Assembly: GCF_033958435.1 (NCBI RefSeq)
Contig: NC_134161.1
Coordinates: 1,488,001 to 1,552,000 of the forward strand
Direction of reading: 5' to 3'
From: Carettochelys insculpta
Taxonomy: Eukaryota > Chordata > Testudines > Carettochelyidae
Length of the DNA stretch: 64,000 bases
Position numbers and translations under genes: made by a program. Below, piece by piece: positions 52,563-63,100 of the stretch. The notes under the pieces are model-generated. The model was given only the letters and a program-made list of their open reading frames with translations, was not told the origin of the DNA and searched no databases. Positions within the stretch are counted from its first letter, which is position 1. Each line of letters opens with the position of its first letter.

Positions 52563-53465
52563 GTCGTTCATGGTACCACACCCATGTCTGCCCATGGCCA
52601 TTTCCCACTTTGGCATTCAGACCACCCACGATGATAGTAAGGTCATGGTGTGATTTAGACTCCATTGCTGCCTGAAGCTGCTCGTAGAAAGTGTCTTTAA
52701 TTTCTTCACCACTGTCATGGGTTGGGGCGTAAACCTGGATCAAGGTGATGTTCACTTGTCTTCCTTTCAGTCTGATCCTCATCAGTCTGCTGTTGACAGG
52801 TTTCCACTATAGCAAGTATTTCTCAATCCCCTGTTTAAGGATGACGGCCACTCCCTCATGATGCTGGTCGTTGTCTCTTCCAGAGTAGAGCAGTTTCCCC
52901 TGCAGAAGTCTTCAGTCTCCGTGGTTCTGTCCATGTACTCTCACTAACGCGCACGACATGCAGGTGTATCAGCTCATTTCAGCGACTGTTTGTGCTAGCT
53001 TGCCAGTGTGGTACGTGCTTCATGCATTCCACAATTCAGTTCTGGTCTTTGTTGTGGTGTCCATCAGCACGGCAGTAGCTTCCTCATGGCTTGCTGGGCT
53101 GTGAGTAATACAGGTCCCCAGAGAAGACTTAGGATGGCCACCGCACAAAATTGTAGGAGAATTTTTTGTTGCTGTTTCCATTACATAGTATTTTTCTAGG
53201 TCTGGGTTGTTAGCCATGAGCCGAACTCCCAGCCCGGAGGACCAGTGGATCATGATTAGTTTGATCTCTAATCTTTGATCTGTCTGGCATGGGTGGCCCT
53301 TTCGTGAGCACTAGGCTCCGGCCAACACAGGAGCCGCTGAGACACACAAGCCCCACAACCATGACAAGGTAGTGGCAAAGTGCAGGCATGGAAAAATGAG
53401 TGTGAATAAACGCAAAGTGGTGAATGTTGGAGTCACTCAGGTAATCTCCTCTCAACATTTAATTA

Positions 53466-55972
53466 GAATCACAGAATCACAGGGCTGGAAGGGACCTCAG
53501 GAGGTCATCTAGTCTAGCCCCCTGCTTCAATGAAAGTAATGGGTAGCAGGTTTAAAACTAACAAAAGAAAGTTCTTCTTCACTCAGCGCATAGTTAACCT
53601 GTGGAACTCCTTGCCAGAGGAGACTGTGAAGGCTAGGACTATAACAGAATTTAAGAAAGAGCTAGGTAAATTCATGGAGGTTAAGTCCATAAAAGGCTGT
53701 TAGCCAATGGTAGGAATGGTGCCCCTGGCCTCTGATTGTCAGAGGCTGGAGACAGATGGCAGGAGACAAATCCCTTGATCATTGTCTTCAGTCCACCCCC
53801 TCTGGGGCATCTGGCACTGGCCACTGTCAGCAGACAGGCTACTGGGCTGGGTGGACCTTTGGTCTGACCCAGCATGGCCGTTCTTATGTTCTAACTAAGT
53901 CATCCCAGCCAGGACCTTGTCAAGCTGGGACTTAAAAACCTCTAGGGATGGAGAATCCACCACCTTTCGAGGCAACGCGTTCCAATGCTTCACCACCCTC
54001 CTGGTGAAGTAGTTTTTTCCTAATATCCAACCTACTCCTCTCCTTCTGTAACTTCAGACCATTACTCCTTGTTCTGCTATCTGTCACCATTGAGAACAGT
54101 TTCTCTCAATCCTCTTTAGAACTCCCCTTCAGGAAGCTGAAGGCTGCTATTAAATCACCCTTAAGTCTTATCTTCTCTAAACTAAACAAGCACAAGTCGC
54201 TTAGCCTCTCCTCATAGGTCATGTGCTCCAGCCCCTTATTCATTTTTTTTGCCCTCTGCTGAAACTACTCCAGCACATCCACATCCTTTTTATACTGGGG
54301 CCCTCAAAACTGGACACAATATTCCAGATGTGGCCTCACCAGTGGCGAATAGAGGGGAATAACTGCTTCTCTAGATCTGCTCAAAATGCTCCTCCTAATG
54401 CACCTGAGTATGCCGTTAGCCTTCTTGGCTACAAGGGCACACTGTTTACTCATATCCAGCCTTTCATCCACCATAACCCCTAGACCCCTTTCCGTCATAC
54501 TGCTGCTAAGCCAGTCGGTCCCCAACCTCTAACAATGCTTGGGATTCTTCTGCCCCAGGTGCAGGACTCTACACTTCTCCTTGTTGAACCACATCAGATT
54601 TCTTTTGGCCCAGTCCTCCAATTTATCCAGGTCCCTCTGGATTCTCTCTCTACCCTCTAACGTATCTACCTCTCCCACAGTTTTGTGTCATTCGCAAACT
54701 TGCCAAGGGTGCAACTCAGTTCCTCATCCAGGTCAGTAATAAAGATGTTGAAAAACACCAGTCCCAGAACTGAGCTTTGTGACACTCTGCTTGAAATGAA
54801 CCGCCATCCAGATATTGAGCCACTGACCACTACCCGTTGGGCTCGACCATCAAGCCAGCTTTCTATCCATCTTATAGTCCAAGGATCCAATCCATATTTC
54901 CTTAACTTATGGACAAGAATGGTGAGTGAGACTGTATCAAAAGCTTTGCTGAAGTCAAGGTGTATCACATCCACTGACTTCCCCATGTCCACAAAGCTTG
55001 TTACCTTGTCATAGAAGCTAATCAGATTGGTCAGGCAGGACTTGCCCAGGTGAATCCGTGTTGGCTACTTTTGATCACCTCCCCTATTCCAAGTGCTCCA
55101 AAATGGATTCCTTGAGGATCCCCTCCATTATTTTCCCAGGGATTGAGGTAAGGCTGACAGGTCTATAGTTCCCTGGATTGTCCTTCTTTCCTTTTCTAAA
55201 GATGGGCACTACATTTGCCTTTTTCCAGTCATCTGGTATCTCCCCTGATCTCCAAGAGTCTTCAAAGATAATGGCCAAAGCTTCAGCAATGACCTCTGCC
55301 AATTCCTTCAGTACCCTTGGGTGCATTAAATCCAGACCCATGGATTTGTGTACATCTATTTTTTCTAGATAGCTCAGAACTTGTTCCTTCCCCACAGATG
55401 GCTGCCCTCCACCTTCCCATACTGCACTGTCTAGGACCGTTGTGTGGGAGTTGACTTTGTCCGTGAAGACTGAGGCAAAAAAAGCATTGAGTACTTCAGC
55501 TTTTGCTAAATCTGTCTGTCACTAGGTTACCTCCCTCATCCAGTAATGGCCTCACACATTCTCTGATAACCCTCCTATTGTTAACATGCCTGTAGAAACC
55601 CTTGTTGTTACTCTTCACATCTCTTACCAGCTGCAGTTCCAGTTGTGCTTTCTCTTTCCTGATTACTCCCTGGCATTCTCCAGCCATATGTTTACACTCC
55701 TCCTTAGTCAACTGTCCACGTTTCCATTTCTTGTGAGCATCCTTTTTTGAGTTGAAGGTGACTAAGGATTTCCCCGTTAAATCAAGCTGGTTGCCTACCA
55801 TGTTTGCATTTCTTACTATGCTGCAGGATGGTTTGTTCCTGTGCCTTCAGTGAGACTTCTTCAAAATACTGCCAGTTCTCTGAACTCTTTTCCCCTTCAT
55901 CTTTGTTTTCCCAAGGGATCCTGCTCATCCGTTCTCTCAGGGAGTCGAAGTCTGCTCTTTTGAATTCAAGGT
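53466..55972 (-). mobile_element. CR1 LINE, long decayed copy
   Basis: Read on the minus strand: linker WKRGQLTKEECKHMAGECQG and RDVKSNNKGFYRHVNN (about 55720-55560), [20 protein letters not shown] and NYRPVSLTSIPGKIMEGIL (about 55340-55120), HLDFSKAFDTVSLTILVHKL (about 54950), FANDTKLW (about 54680, FADD altered to FAND), [20 protein letters not shown] (54515-54450), then a 3' untranslated end down to 53466 (AATCACAGAATCACAGGGCT). Stops and shifts throughout. Interrupted by another CR1 at 53529-53893. Confidence 0.9.
53529..53893 (+). mobile_element. CR1 3' fragment nested in the CR1 above
   Basis: Encodes [21 protein letters not shown] sequence, [18 protein letters not shown] and the same 3' end as the copy at 2.57 kb. 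The flanking host CR1 is continuous on either side (CCCCCTGCTTCAA before, AGTCATCCCAGCCAGGACC after). Confidence 0.9.
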
Positions 55973-56866
55973 GTGCGTATAAAGTTTGTAGAGGATACCA
56001 AGCTGGAAGGGGTTGCAAGTGCTTGGGAGGAAAGGGTCAGAATTCAAAATGATCTAGACAAAGTGGAGAAATGGTCTGAGGTAAACAGGACGAAGTTTAA
56101 TAAGATAAATGCAATGTACTGCACTTAGGAAGGAACAATCAGTTTCACACATACAAAATGGGAAGTGACCGTCTAGGAAGGAGTACTGCAGAGAGGGATT
56201 TAGGGGTCATAGTGCTAAATGTGAGCCAACAGTGTGATGCTGTTGCAAAAAAGGAAACATGATTCTGGGATGCATTAACAGGAATGTTGTGAGCAAGACA
56301 TGAGAAGTCATTCTTCTGCTCTATTCAGTGCTCATTAGGTCTATATTGGAGTATTGTGTCCAGTTCTGGGCACCACATTTCAGGAAAGATGTGGAGAAAT
56401 TGCAGAAGGTCCAGAGAAGAGCAACAAGAATGATGAAAGGTCTAGAGAACATGAGCTAGGAGGAAAGGCTGAAAGAACTGGGCTTGTTTAGTTTAGAAAA
56501 GAGAAGATTTAGGGGGGACGATAGTGGTTTTCAAGCACCTAAAAGAGGGTTACTAGGAGGATGGAGAAAAATTGTTCTCCTTGGCCTCTGAGGACAGGAC
56601 AAGGAGCAATGGGCTTAAACTGCAGCAAGAGAGGTTCAGATTAGACATTAGGAAAAGCTTCCTAACTGTCAGGGTGGTTAAACAGCGGAATAAGTTACCT
56701 AGGGAGGTTGTGGAATCTCCATCGCTGGAGATATTTAAGAGCGGGTTAAACAAGCCCTTGTTGGGAACAGTCTAGGTGGCGCTTAGTCCTGCTGTGAGGA
56801 CTAGGAGGTGAGACCTCACCTCTCAAGGTCCTTTCCGGTTCTATGGTTTTGTCATTGAGAACAGTG
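55973..56866 (+). mobile_element. CR1 LINE 3' fragment, another subfamily
   Basis: Begins KFVEDTKLEGVASAWEERVQ-like (EDTKLE replaces ADDTKL), continues [26 protein letters not shown] DNA and [12 protein letters not shown], and ends with a short 3' end (GTCCTTTCCGGTTCTATGG). The last part has an open frame for [24 protein letters not shown] protein (about 56608-56775). Confidence 0.82.
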
Positions 56867-57252
56867 GATCAGATCACTGATCCATCTAGTCTTGTATCCT
56901 GACCTCCCCCAGCAGCTAATAGGAATGAAGAGAGCTGAGTGATCCGTCGCAGAACATAGGGTTGCACCCCTGACCATCTTGGCTATTGGTGGACGCATTC
57001 TCCACTTTTTTTGAACCCAGCTGGTTTTGGTCTTTACATCTCCTAGCAGTGAGTTCCACAGGTTGACTATGCATTGTGTGAAGAAATACTTGCCCTGTTT
57101 ATTTCAAAACTGCTGCCTAGTAATTTGATTGGGTGACGCCTGGTTCTCGTGTTATGTGAAGAGGTAAATAACACTTCCATCTTCACTCTCTTTGCATCAC
57201 TCATGATTTGATAGGCCTCTCTCACGTTCCCCCTCATCTTTCACTCTTCTGA
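56867..57252 (-). mobile_element. CR1 3' end, inverted
   Basis: The reverse complement of a CR1 3' end: GATCCATCTAGTCTTGTATC, CAGTGAGTTCCACAGGTTGA, TGCATTGTGTGAAGAAATAC and TTCCCCCTCATCTTTCACTC. Abuts the PLE relic on its right. Confidence 0.85.
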
Positions 57253-57265
57253 ACAGTATCTCTTA

Positions 57266-57619
57266 CCCATGCCCAGTCCTTTCCCTGAGCTGGTGAAGTA
57301 CATGTACGTTGGACAAACCAGGCAAACGGTTGGCCAAAGAATGAATGGACACAGAGCAGAGGTTAGGAATCTCAAGACACATAAGCCTGTCAGTGAGCAT
57401 TTTGATGGAGTGGGCCCTTCTGTTAAAGACCTGAGAATACGCGTCCTACAGCACAGAGACTTTAAAAGCAGATTATTTAGGGAGATTTGTGAACTGGGGT
57501 TCATACTTGCATTCAACTCATTAACACTTGGTATGAACAAAGACAGCAATTGTCTCATGCTTTACACAATCTGCTTCTCTTCCTTTGATGTCCGTAATTA
57601 TCTCCGGCAAGATACTTAA
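57266..57619 (+). pseudogene. GIY-YIG endonuclease remnant of a Penelope-like element
   Basis: The frame reads KYMYVGQTRQTVGQRMNGHR, EVRNLKTHKPVSEHF and LRIRVLQHRDFKSRLFREIC. YVGQT with the downstream QRMNGHR and HF is the GIY-YIG nuclease signature that terminates Penelope-like reverse transcriptases, where it nicks target DNA. The reverse transcriptase itself is absent, so this is a 5'-truncated relic. The frame ends at 57619 and is followed about 100 bases later by the tail shared with the short repeats at 4.7, 13.4 and 52.1 kb. Confidence 0.8.
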
Positions 57620-57860
57620 CATCCCGCACCCCGATCCTTCAGTTCTATGTACTTGGTTTGGCAGTTTTTATTGCAATTGTTTTTGGACCTCTGTGCCACA
57701 TAACTGTGCCTGGACTGGCAATGCTACAGCTCGTCACCCAATAAATCACTTTGGTAGTCTTTAAAGAGCTCCTGCTGGGTTGGTTTGTTAGAATGCAGAC
57801 AAACACGGCGACCTCTCTGTTATTATGCTCTTCTCCATGCCAGTGCTTTGCCACAGTTAA
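57620..57860 (+). mobile_element. PLE 3' tail following the GIY-YIG remnant
   Basis: Contains AGCTCGTCACCCAATAAATC, TTTGGTAGTCTTTAAAGAGC, and AGACAAACACGGCGACCTCT. The first two blocks match the short repeat at 4676-4800 (minus), and the third matches the family end GACTNACATGGCTACC at 13.37 kb. The hammerhead boxes themselves are not preserved here. Confidence 0.72.
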
Positions 57861-57889
57861 CTCACCTTGCTTCAGGTCCTCTGGAGTTC

Positions 57890-58450
57890 TGAAAAGTCTC
57901 TAGCTGGCCAATTGTCTTCATCTCTTCTCATACAAAAGCAGTTTCAGTAATTTTTGTTGCCCTTCTCTGGATGCTTTCCAATTGCATGTGCAGTCAAGGT
58001 GTGAGAGCACAAGGCTGGCATTACACTGTCTGCCTTATTAGCTACCCCTTTCCTAACGGTTTCCACCTGTCTGATTGCTTTTGTGAGCTCCACTGCACGG
58101 TGAGCAGATGTTCTCAGAGAATTGTCCTTGAGCTCTTTCTCGAGTGGTAGCGGCTAACTTAGAGCCCATGGTTTTCTAAGGTTAGCTGGGATTATGTTTT
58201 CCAACGCGCACCCCTTTGCATCTCTCAACCTGCCATTTTGTTGCCCGCTCAGCAGTTTTGTGGGATCACTTTGTAACTCTCTGCCAGCAGCTTTGGATTT
58301 AACCATCTTGAGTAATTTTGCCTCATTTGCAGATTTGCTCCCTCTGATATTTGCCCCATTTTCAGACGCTTTCAAAATACGTAGACCAGCGCAGGTCCCA
58401 GGGCACATCCGGGAGCGACAACACTAGTTACCGCTCTCCCTTTTGAAATC
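57890..58450 (-). mobile_element. CR1 fragment, inverted, decayed
   Basis: The segments GTTGCCCTTCTCTGGATGCT, GTGAGCAGATGTTCTCAGAG, CACTTTGTAACTCTCTGCCA and CATTTGCAGATTTGCTCC are CR1 reverse-complement regions. On the minus strand ASENGANIRGSKSANEAKLL reflects a degenerate FADDTKL region. Confidence 0.7.
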
Positions 58451-58461
58451 CCACCATTTAT

Positions 58462-60190
58462 TCATAAGAACATAAGAATGGTCATTACTGGGGCAGACCA
58501 AAGGTCCATCTTGCCCAGCATCTCATCTGCCTACAGTGGCCAGTGCCAGGTGCCCCAGAGGGGTGGACCGAAGACAATGATCAAGCGATTTGTCTCCTGC
58601 CACCCATCTCCAGCCTCTGACGATCAGAGGCCAGGGGCACCAGTCCTACCTTTGGCTAATAGCCTTTTATGGACCTAACCTCCACGAATTTATCTAGCTC
58701 TTCCTTAAATTCTGTTATAGTCCCAGCCTTCACAGTCTCCTCTGGCAAGGAGTTCCACAGGTTAACTATGTACTGCGTGAAGAAGAACTTTCTTTTCCTA
58801 GTTTTAAACCTGCTACCCTTTAATTTCATTTGGTGTCCTCTAGTTCTGATATTATGGGAACAAGTAAATAGCTTTTGTTTATTCACCCTCTCTACCCCGC
58901 TCATGATTTTATACACCTCTATCATATCCCCCCTTTAGTCTCCTCTTTTCTAAGCTGAAAAGTTCCAGTCTCTTTAACCCAGCGGTTCCCAAACTCTTCA
59001 GCATCACGACCCCCTTTTGATTTTTGAGAAAACCTCACACCCCCCACCTCTTCTTTACCATCATCCAACTCCTCCTTTAACAAACAATTCAATTCATAAG
59101 ATAAAATAAACACAAAAGCTTGATATAAAAAGGTTATTTAAAATTAAAAATAAGTGCAAATAATTTTTTTGGCCAGGTGCCTGAGCCCTGTGCTGGCCTC
59201 CAGAGCTGCCCATACCAGCTGCCCACCCAACTGAGACCTGCGCTGCCAGAGCTGCCCGCCTGAGCCCCACGCTGCCGATGCCAGCTGCCTGCCCGCCCAC
59301 CAGCCGCTGGGACCAGCTGCCCACCCACCCCAACTGCAGGCCAGATGCCCGAGCCACCTGCCCAAGCCCCATGCTGCTGGTGCCAGCCACCCGAGCCCTG
59401 CTCTGTCAGGGTCAGCTGCCTGAGCCCCACCAGCCCCGCGAGCCGCCCACTCAAGCCCATCCCCTGCCCTCCTACAAAGCCAGGCATCCCCAGCTCCCGT
59501 CTAACCCCATCCTCCTCCTCCTCCCCCACGACCCACACTCACTGTCATTTGCAGAGGGCAGCTGGCTCCACATGGGTCTTCACTGTCTGCCTGCTTTTTA
59601 TAGCAGCTGCACCGGGTCACCCACGTAAAATGGCTGGGGCTGAGAGCCCGAAACAAAGGCCGGATCTTTCTTCAGGTGGGGGGGCACGATTGGGGGGCTG
59701 GGTCGCCTCACGCCCCCCCTGGAATTTCTTCACCCCCCGGTTTGGGAAACCATGCTTCAAACTCTCCGCAGATGGGACCCGTTCCAAATCCCTAATCATT
59801 TTAGGTGCCCTTTTCTGAACCTTTTCTAATGCCAAAGTATCTTTTTTGAGGCAAGGAGACCACATCTGAATGCATTATTCAAGATGTGGGCGCACCGTGG
59901 TTTTATAAAGGGGCAGTAAACTATTCTTTTGTCTTAGTTTCTATCTCTTTTAAAATAATTCCGAACACCCTGTTTGCTTTTTTGACTGCCGCTGCACCCT
60001 GCGTGGATGTTTTCAGAGAACTAGCCATGATAACTCCCAAGATCTCTTTCCTGATTAGTTGTAGCCACATTAGCCCCCATCACACTGAATGTACACATGA
60101 GGTTATTTCTTCCAACGTGCATTACTTTCCACTCATCCACGTTCAATTTCATTTGCCATTTTGCTGCTCAATCCCTCACTTTGTTCCCAG
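58462..60190 (-). mobile_element. CR1 LINE 3' half, split by a hAT element
   Basis: The 3' tail (ATAAGAACATAAGAATGGTC) is at 58462. Coding sequence on the minus strand includes [18 protein letters not shown] and [18 protein letters not shown] up to 58979, and resumes at 59755 with [18 protein letters not shown] and MWSPCLKKDTLALEK. More degenerate CR1 continues to about 60190. The gap is the inserted element. Confidence 0.9.
58980..59754. mobile_element. Non-autonomous hAT-type transposon inserted in CR1
   Basis: The left end CAGCGGTTCCCAAAC and right end GTTTGGGAAACCATG form imperfect terminal inverted repeats of about 15 bases. The flanks CTTTAACC (58972-58979) and CTTCAAAC (59755-59762) match at 6 of 8 positions, fitting an aged 8-bp hAT duplication. 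There is no transposase; the interior holds a GC-rich run of GAGCTGCCC/CAGCTGCC-type imperfect repeats (59170-59460). A left-end copy sits at 34015. Confidence 0.8.
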
Positions 60191-63100
60191 TGACTGAGCC
60201 AGGAGAGGACCTTCCCTCTTAGCCCACCGTAGCTTACTTCGCTTAACAGCGTTTGGGCTGAGGCCAAGAGCTCAGCAAGAATCCGGGAAGAGGCATTTCT
60301 GTGAGTACTCAGGACAGCACGGCCGTAACTGTCACTGCAGTAACTAGCCAGGAGTTTGGGAAGGGCTGTAAGCCGCTTGCTTTGCAGCCTGAGCCAGTTG
60401 CTAATGAAGTGGGGTCAGGCTGGACCTTTACTTAACAGGGGCCGCTGCTGAGTGTCTTGTGCCACCCTCCACAACAGCTGGCTCTGGAGTCTGATGGGGA
60501 CAGGACCCTGGCCTGGCTAGACTGCCCTGGTCTGAGCCAGGCAGACAACCCCCATATTCCGAAGAGACTTAAGGGCCCAGGTCCTGGGGCATGAGTGCAG
60601 GCTGAGCCCAGTGGGGTGGATGGCCAAGGACTTTGCTGGGGCTGAGCAGTGCAATGTCCTTGCGCTGGGCAGGCAGGACAGCGTGCTGGAGGGAGGGAGG
60701 AAGGAAGGGGTTAGCATGGGAACGGCTGCCAAGCACTCACCGCAGTCTGCTGCTCAGGTTTCTAGGGGCTCAGGCTGTCTCTGCGTCTCTCTCGCTTGGG
60801 ACTGCCCTGCAGAGCATCTGAGCCGAGGGTTTGTTCTCTCCTCAGTCCCCCCCGCCCCCCGCCCCCGGGCTGACAGGGCTGTCTCCGAAGGTCAGAGCGA
60901 CAGCTGTGTGCCAGCAGCTCCTCTCCCTGGCAGGGCCGCGCTGACTTCCCCGGCAGCGTGCTGTGCGGCTCTGTGCTCCAGGTGCCCCAGGGGGATGAGG
61001 GGAGCCCATGACGGGAGGGGAGCAGGGTGGTAACCTGGTCGGGGAATGGAGCTCACATCGGCCCCGGGAGCTTTAGTCGCTGCTTTTCTGGGCTGCTGCT
61101 GCTGGCTTGGCACAGAGAGGGAATGGGGCAGAGCTGGGCGCTGTCTCAGGAGGACCCTAGGAGCCACACGGCAGCAGGGCTGGTGGAGGGAGCAGGAGCC
61201 AGGCTTACAGCTGCAGCTTGGTAACCTGTGCCTGAGGGATACAGCAGCTCTACTGCAGCCTCCTCGCTGGAGTGGTGGCTGGGGGGGAAGGCATGGCCTC
61301 TGGGCGTGACAAGGGTGAGTGGAGGCTGAAGACCTCGGTTTGCAGGAGCATAACTGGCAGGCCCAGGAGAGGGGCACGGGGATATGGGAGCAAGCCCTCA
61401 ATAAGCAGGGGTAAAACACCTGCCACCACTGCAGAGCATAACCCTAGGAACTGGGCAACCCGAGGATTTACTGCCAAGAAACCAGGGGACCTGCAGAAAG
61501 TGACGGGAGAATGGGGGAGTGGCCGGGCGGGGGGACGTAACCGACACGAGGGAGGAAGAGAAGGGGCAGGGCTCCAGGCCAACTTGAGCACCAGGGTTCC
61601 GTCCCCTCAGTCTCCTTCCTTCTCTCCGAATAACTGGGGAGCTCTCGCAACAGGCGTCTGCCTCTCTCCCTGGGCAGGTCTCCCTGGACCCGTTTGCACA
61701 CGCCAGCTGGAAAGCGTCCTGGCGCTCTGACGCTGCCATGCTGCGCAGGTGGCACCGTCCGGTCTAGGGTGACTTGGCTTTCCCACTAACCAGACACCGC
61801 TCTGTGCCAGGCTCTGCTGGAAAGGGGCCTGCCTGGGCAGTGGGTCTCACCACCCCTTGGGCTACAGTCAGGGCTCCTGCTAAGGTTTTCCGTCCATGGG
61901 GGACAGGTTTTATTATGTGCACCCAGGCATCTGGGACGTGCACCACCCAGAGACACACACCCCACCCACTGCGACTGGGGAGTGCCCCACTAATTAGCTG
62001 GGTGGCACCTGCCTCTCGCCTGGGTGGCCGCCAAGCACTCAGCTTACAGGGAACACTGGTCACTGACTCAAGGCTGGCAGGGGACCTGGTTACACCCAGG
62101 GGACCAAAGAGAGGAGCGTCCTGCTGCATGGACAAATGGGGAGAACAGCTCTCACTGCTCCCGAGACACTCGCATGGTGCTACAGATGGGGAGATGGTCC
62201 CAGCATCCGCCCCAGGCCCCTGGCTGTTCGGAGACACCGCTGGCTTGTGCTCTCGTGTGCCCCCGGTGCGAGGCTGGGTCTGAGCGAGTCTGGCGCTCAG
62301 TGCTCCTGGGCAAGGAGAAATGGCGGGAAGCACAGGGCAGGACGGGCCTGAGTGGCGTCTCTGGGTGATGGGGCTGTGGTGGGGGACGGGGGGGCAGAGT
62401 GCTCTGACTGGCTGGGCTGGCCTGGATGTCTCGGGAAATCGAAGACAGCTGCCGCCTGCCACCACTGGATCAGGAGTCTTGGGGCTGCTGCTGTTTTACT
62501 GAAAGCCTGAGATCCCGGAGTCCTGCAATGGCGAGGAAATTCCAGCTGGGATTTCGAAGGGAACAGGCCCTGCCCTGCTCGCTTGGCTGCAGAGAGAGGC
62601 TGGAAAATGCAGCCCCTGCAGGCCAGAGACAAAGACCAAAGCTCGTTGTGTGGTTTAATGCCAGCCTCAGGGGTCTGGCCCAGGGTTAGCAGTGCAGGGT
62701 TCATGCTGGAACGGGGAAGGCGGGGGGCCTGGCTGGCGCGCACGCTCAGAAGGAGCGCAAACCTTCCTGAGCCCTAGGAAAGGGGGAGTCAGGGCTGGGG
62801 AGGACAGGCCAGGTGGGGGCCTGGTCTGCACAAGCTGGTGCTGCTGCGGCCAAGCACTGTCCGGACAGGTATCTCTTCTCAACTCATACAGCTGCTAGGC
62901 ACCAAACACCCCCATTCAGGCCTCTGTGCAGCACCCCCCAACCCACCCCCGTGGCTCTGACACCCCCAGCCCTTAGGGGAGGGGCTGCATGGCTCAGAGA
63001 CCCCCAGCTTCCCCCCCGCCCCTTGATGTGTCTTGGCTGTCCTGAACAGCTGGTCTCCCAGCCCATGTTCCCAGGGGTCTGTTTTCCCACAGCCAGCGAT

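Larger units (their letters stand above)
50351..53300 (-). mobile_element. RTE-like LINE relic (endonuclease plus reverse transcriptase)
   Basis: Read on the minus strand from about 53.3 to 50.35 kb. An endonuclease piece (VNITLIQVYAPTHDSGEEIK.. LTIIVGGLNAKVGN, 52782-52560) is followed by the linker ARWTERFRDFLNRQAPEE (about 51960-51900), IRAVIKSLKNSKAPGLDSLNA (about 51830), LRAYGIPLHMLQLIKSCYTN and VKTGVRQGCVVSAPVFN (51429-51190), FADHLVLLSHTHQHM and the C-terminal CRWTGNVMRREADA..KCGRPRTTWW (50636-50440). Many stops and shifts make it dead. Two later insertions, at about 52000-52203 and 52350-52562, split it. Clade assignment (RTE-like) is from motif style and could be a related clade. Confidence 0.82.

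Noticed and set aside
57269..57619. Host GIY-YIG nuclease gene
   Set aside because: The sequence style and the following tail match a Penelope-like element, and no neighbouring exons complete a host protein.
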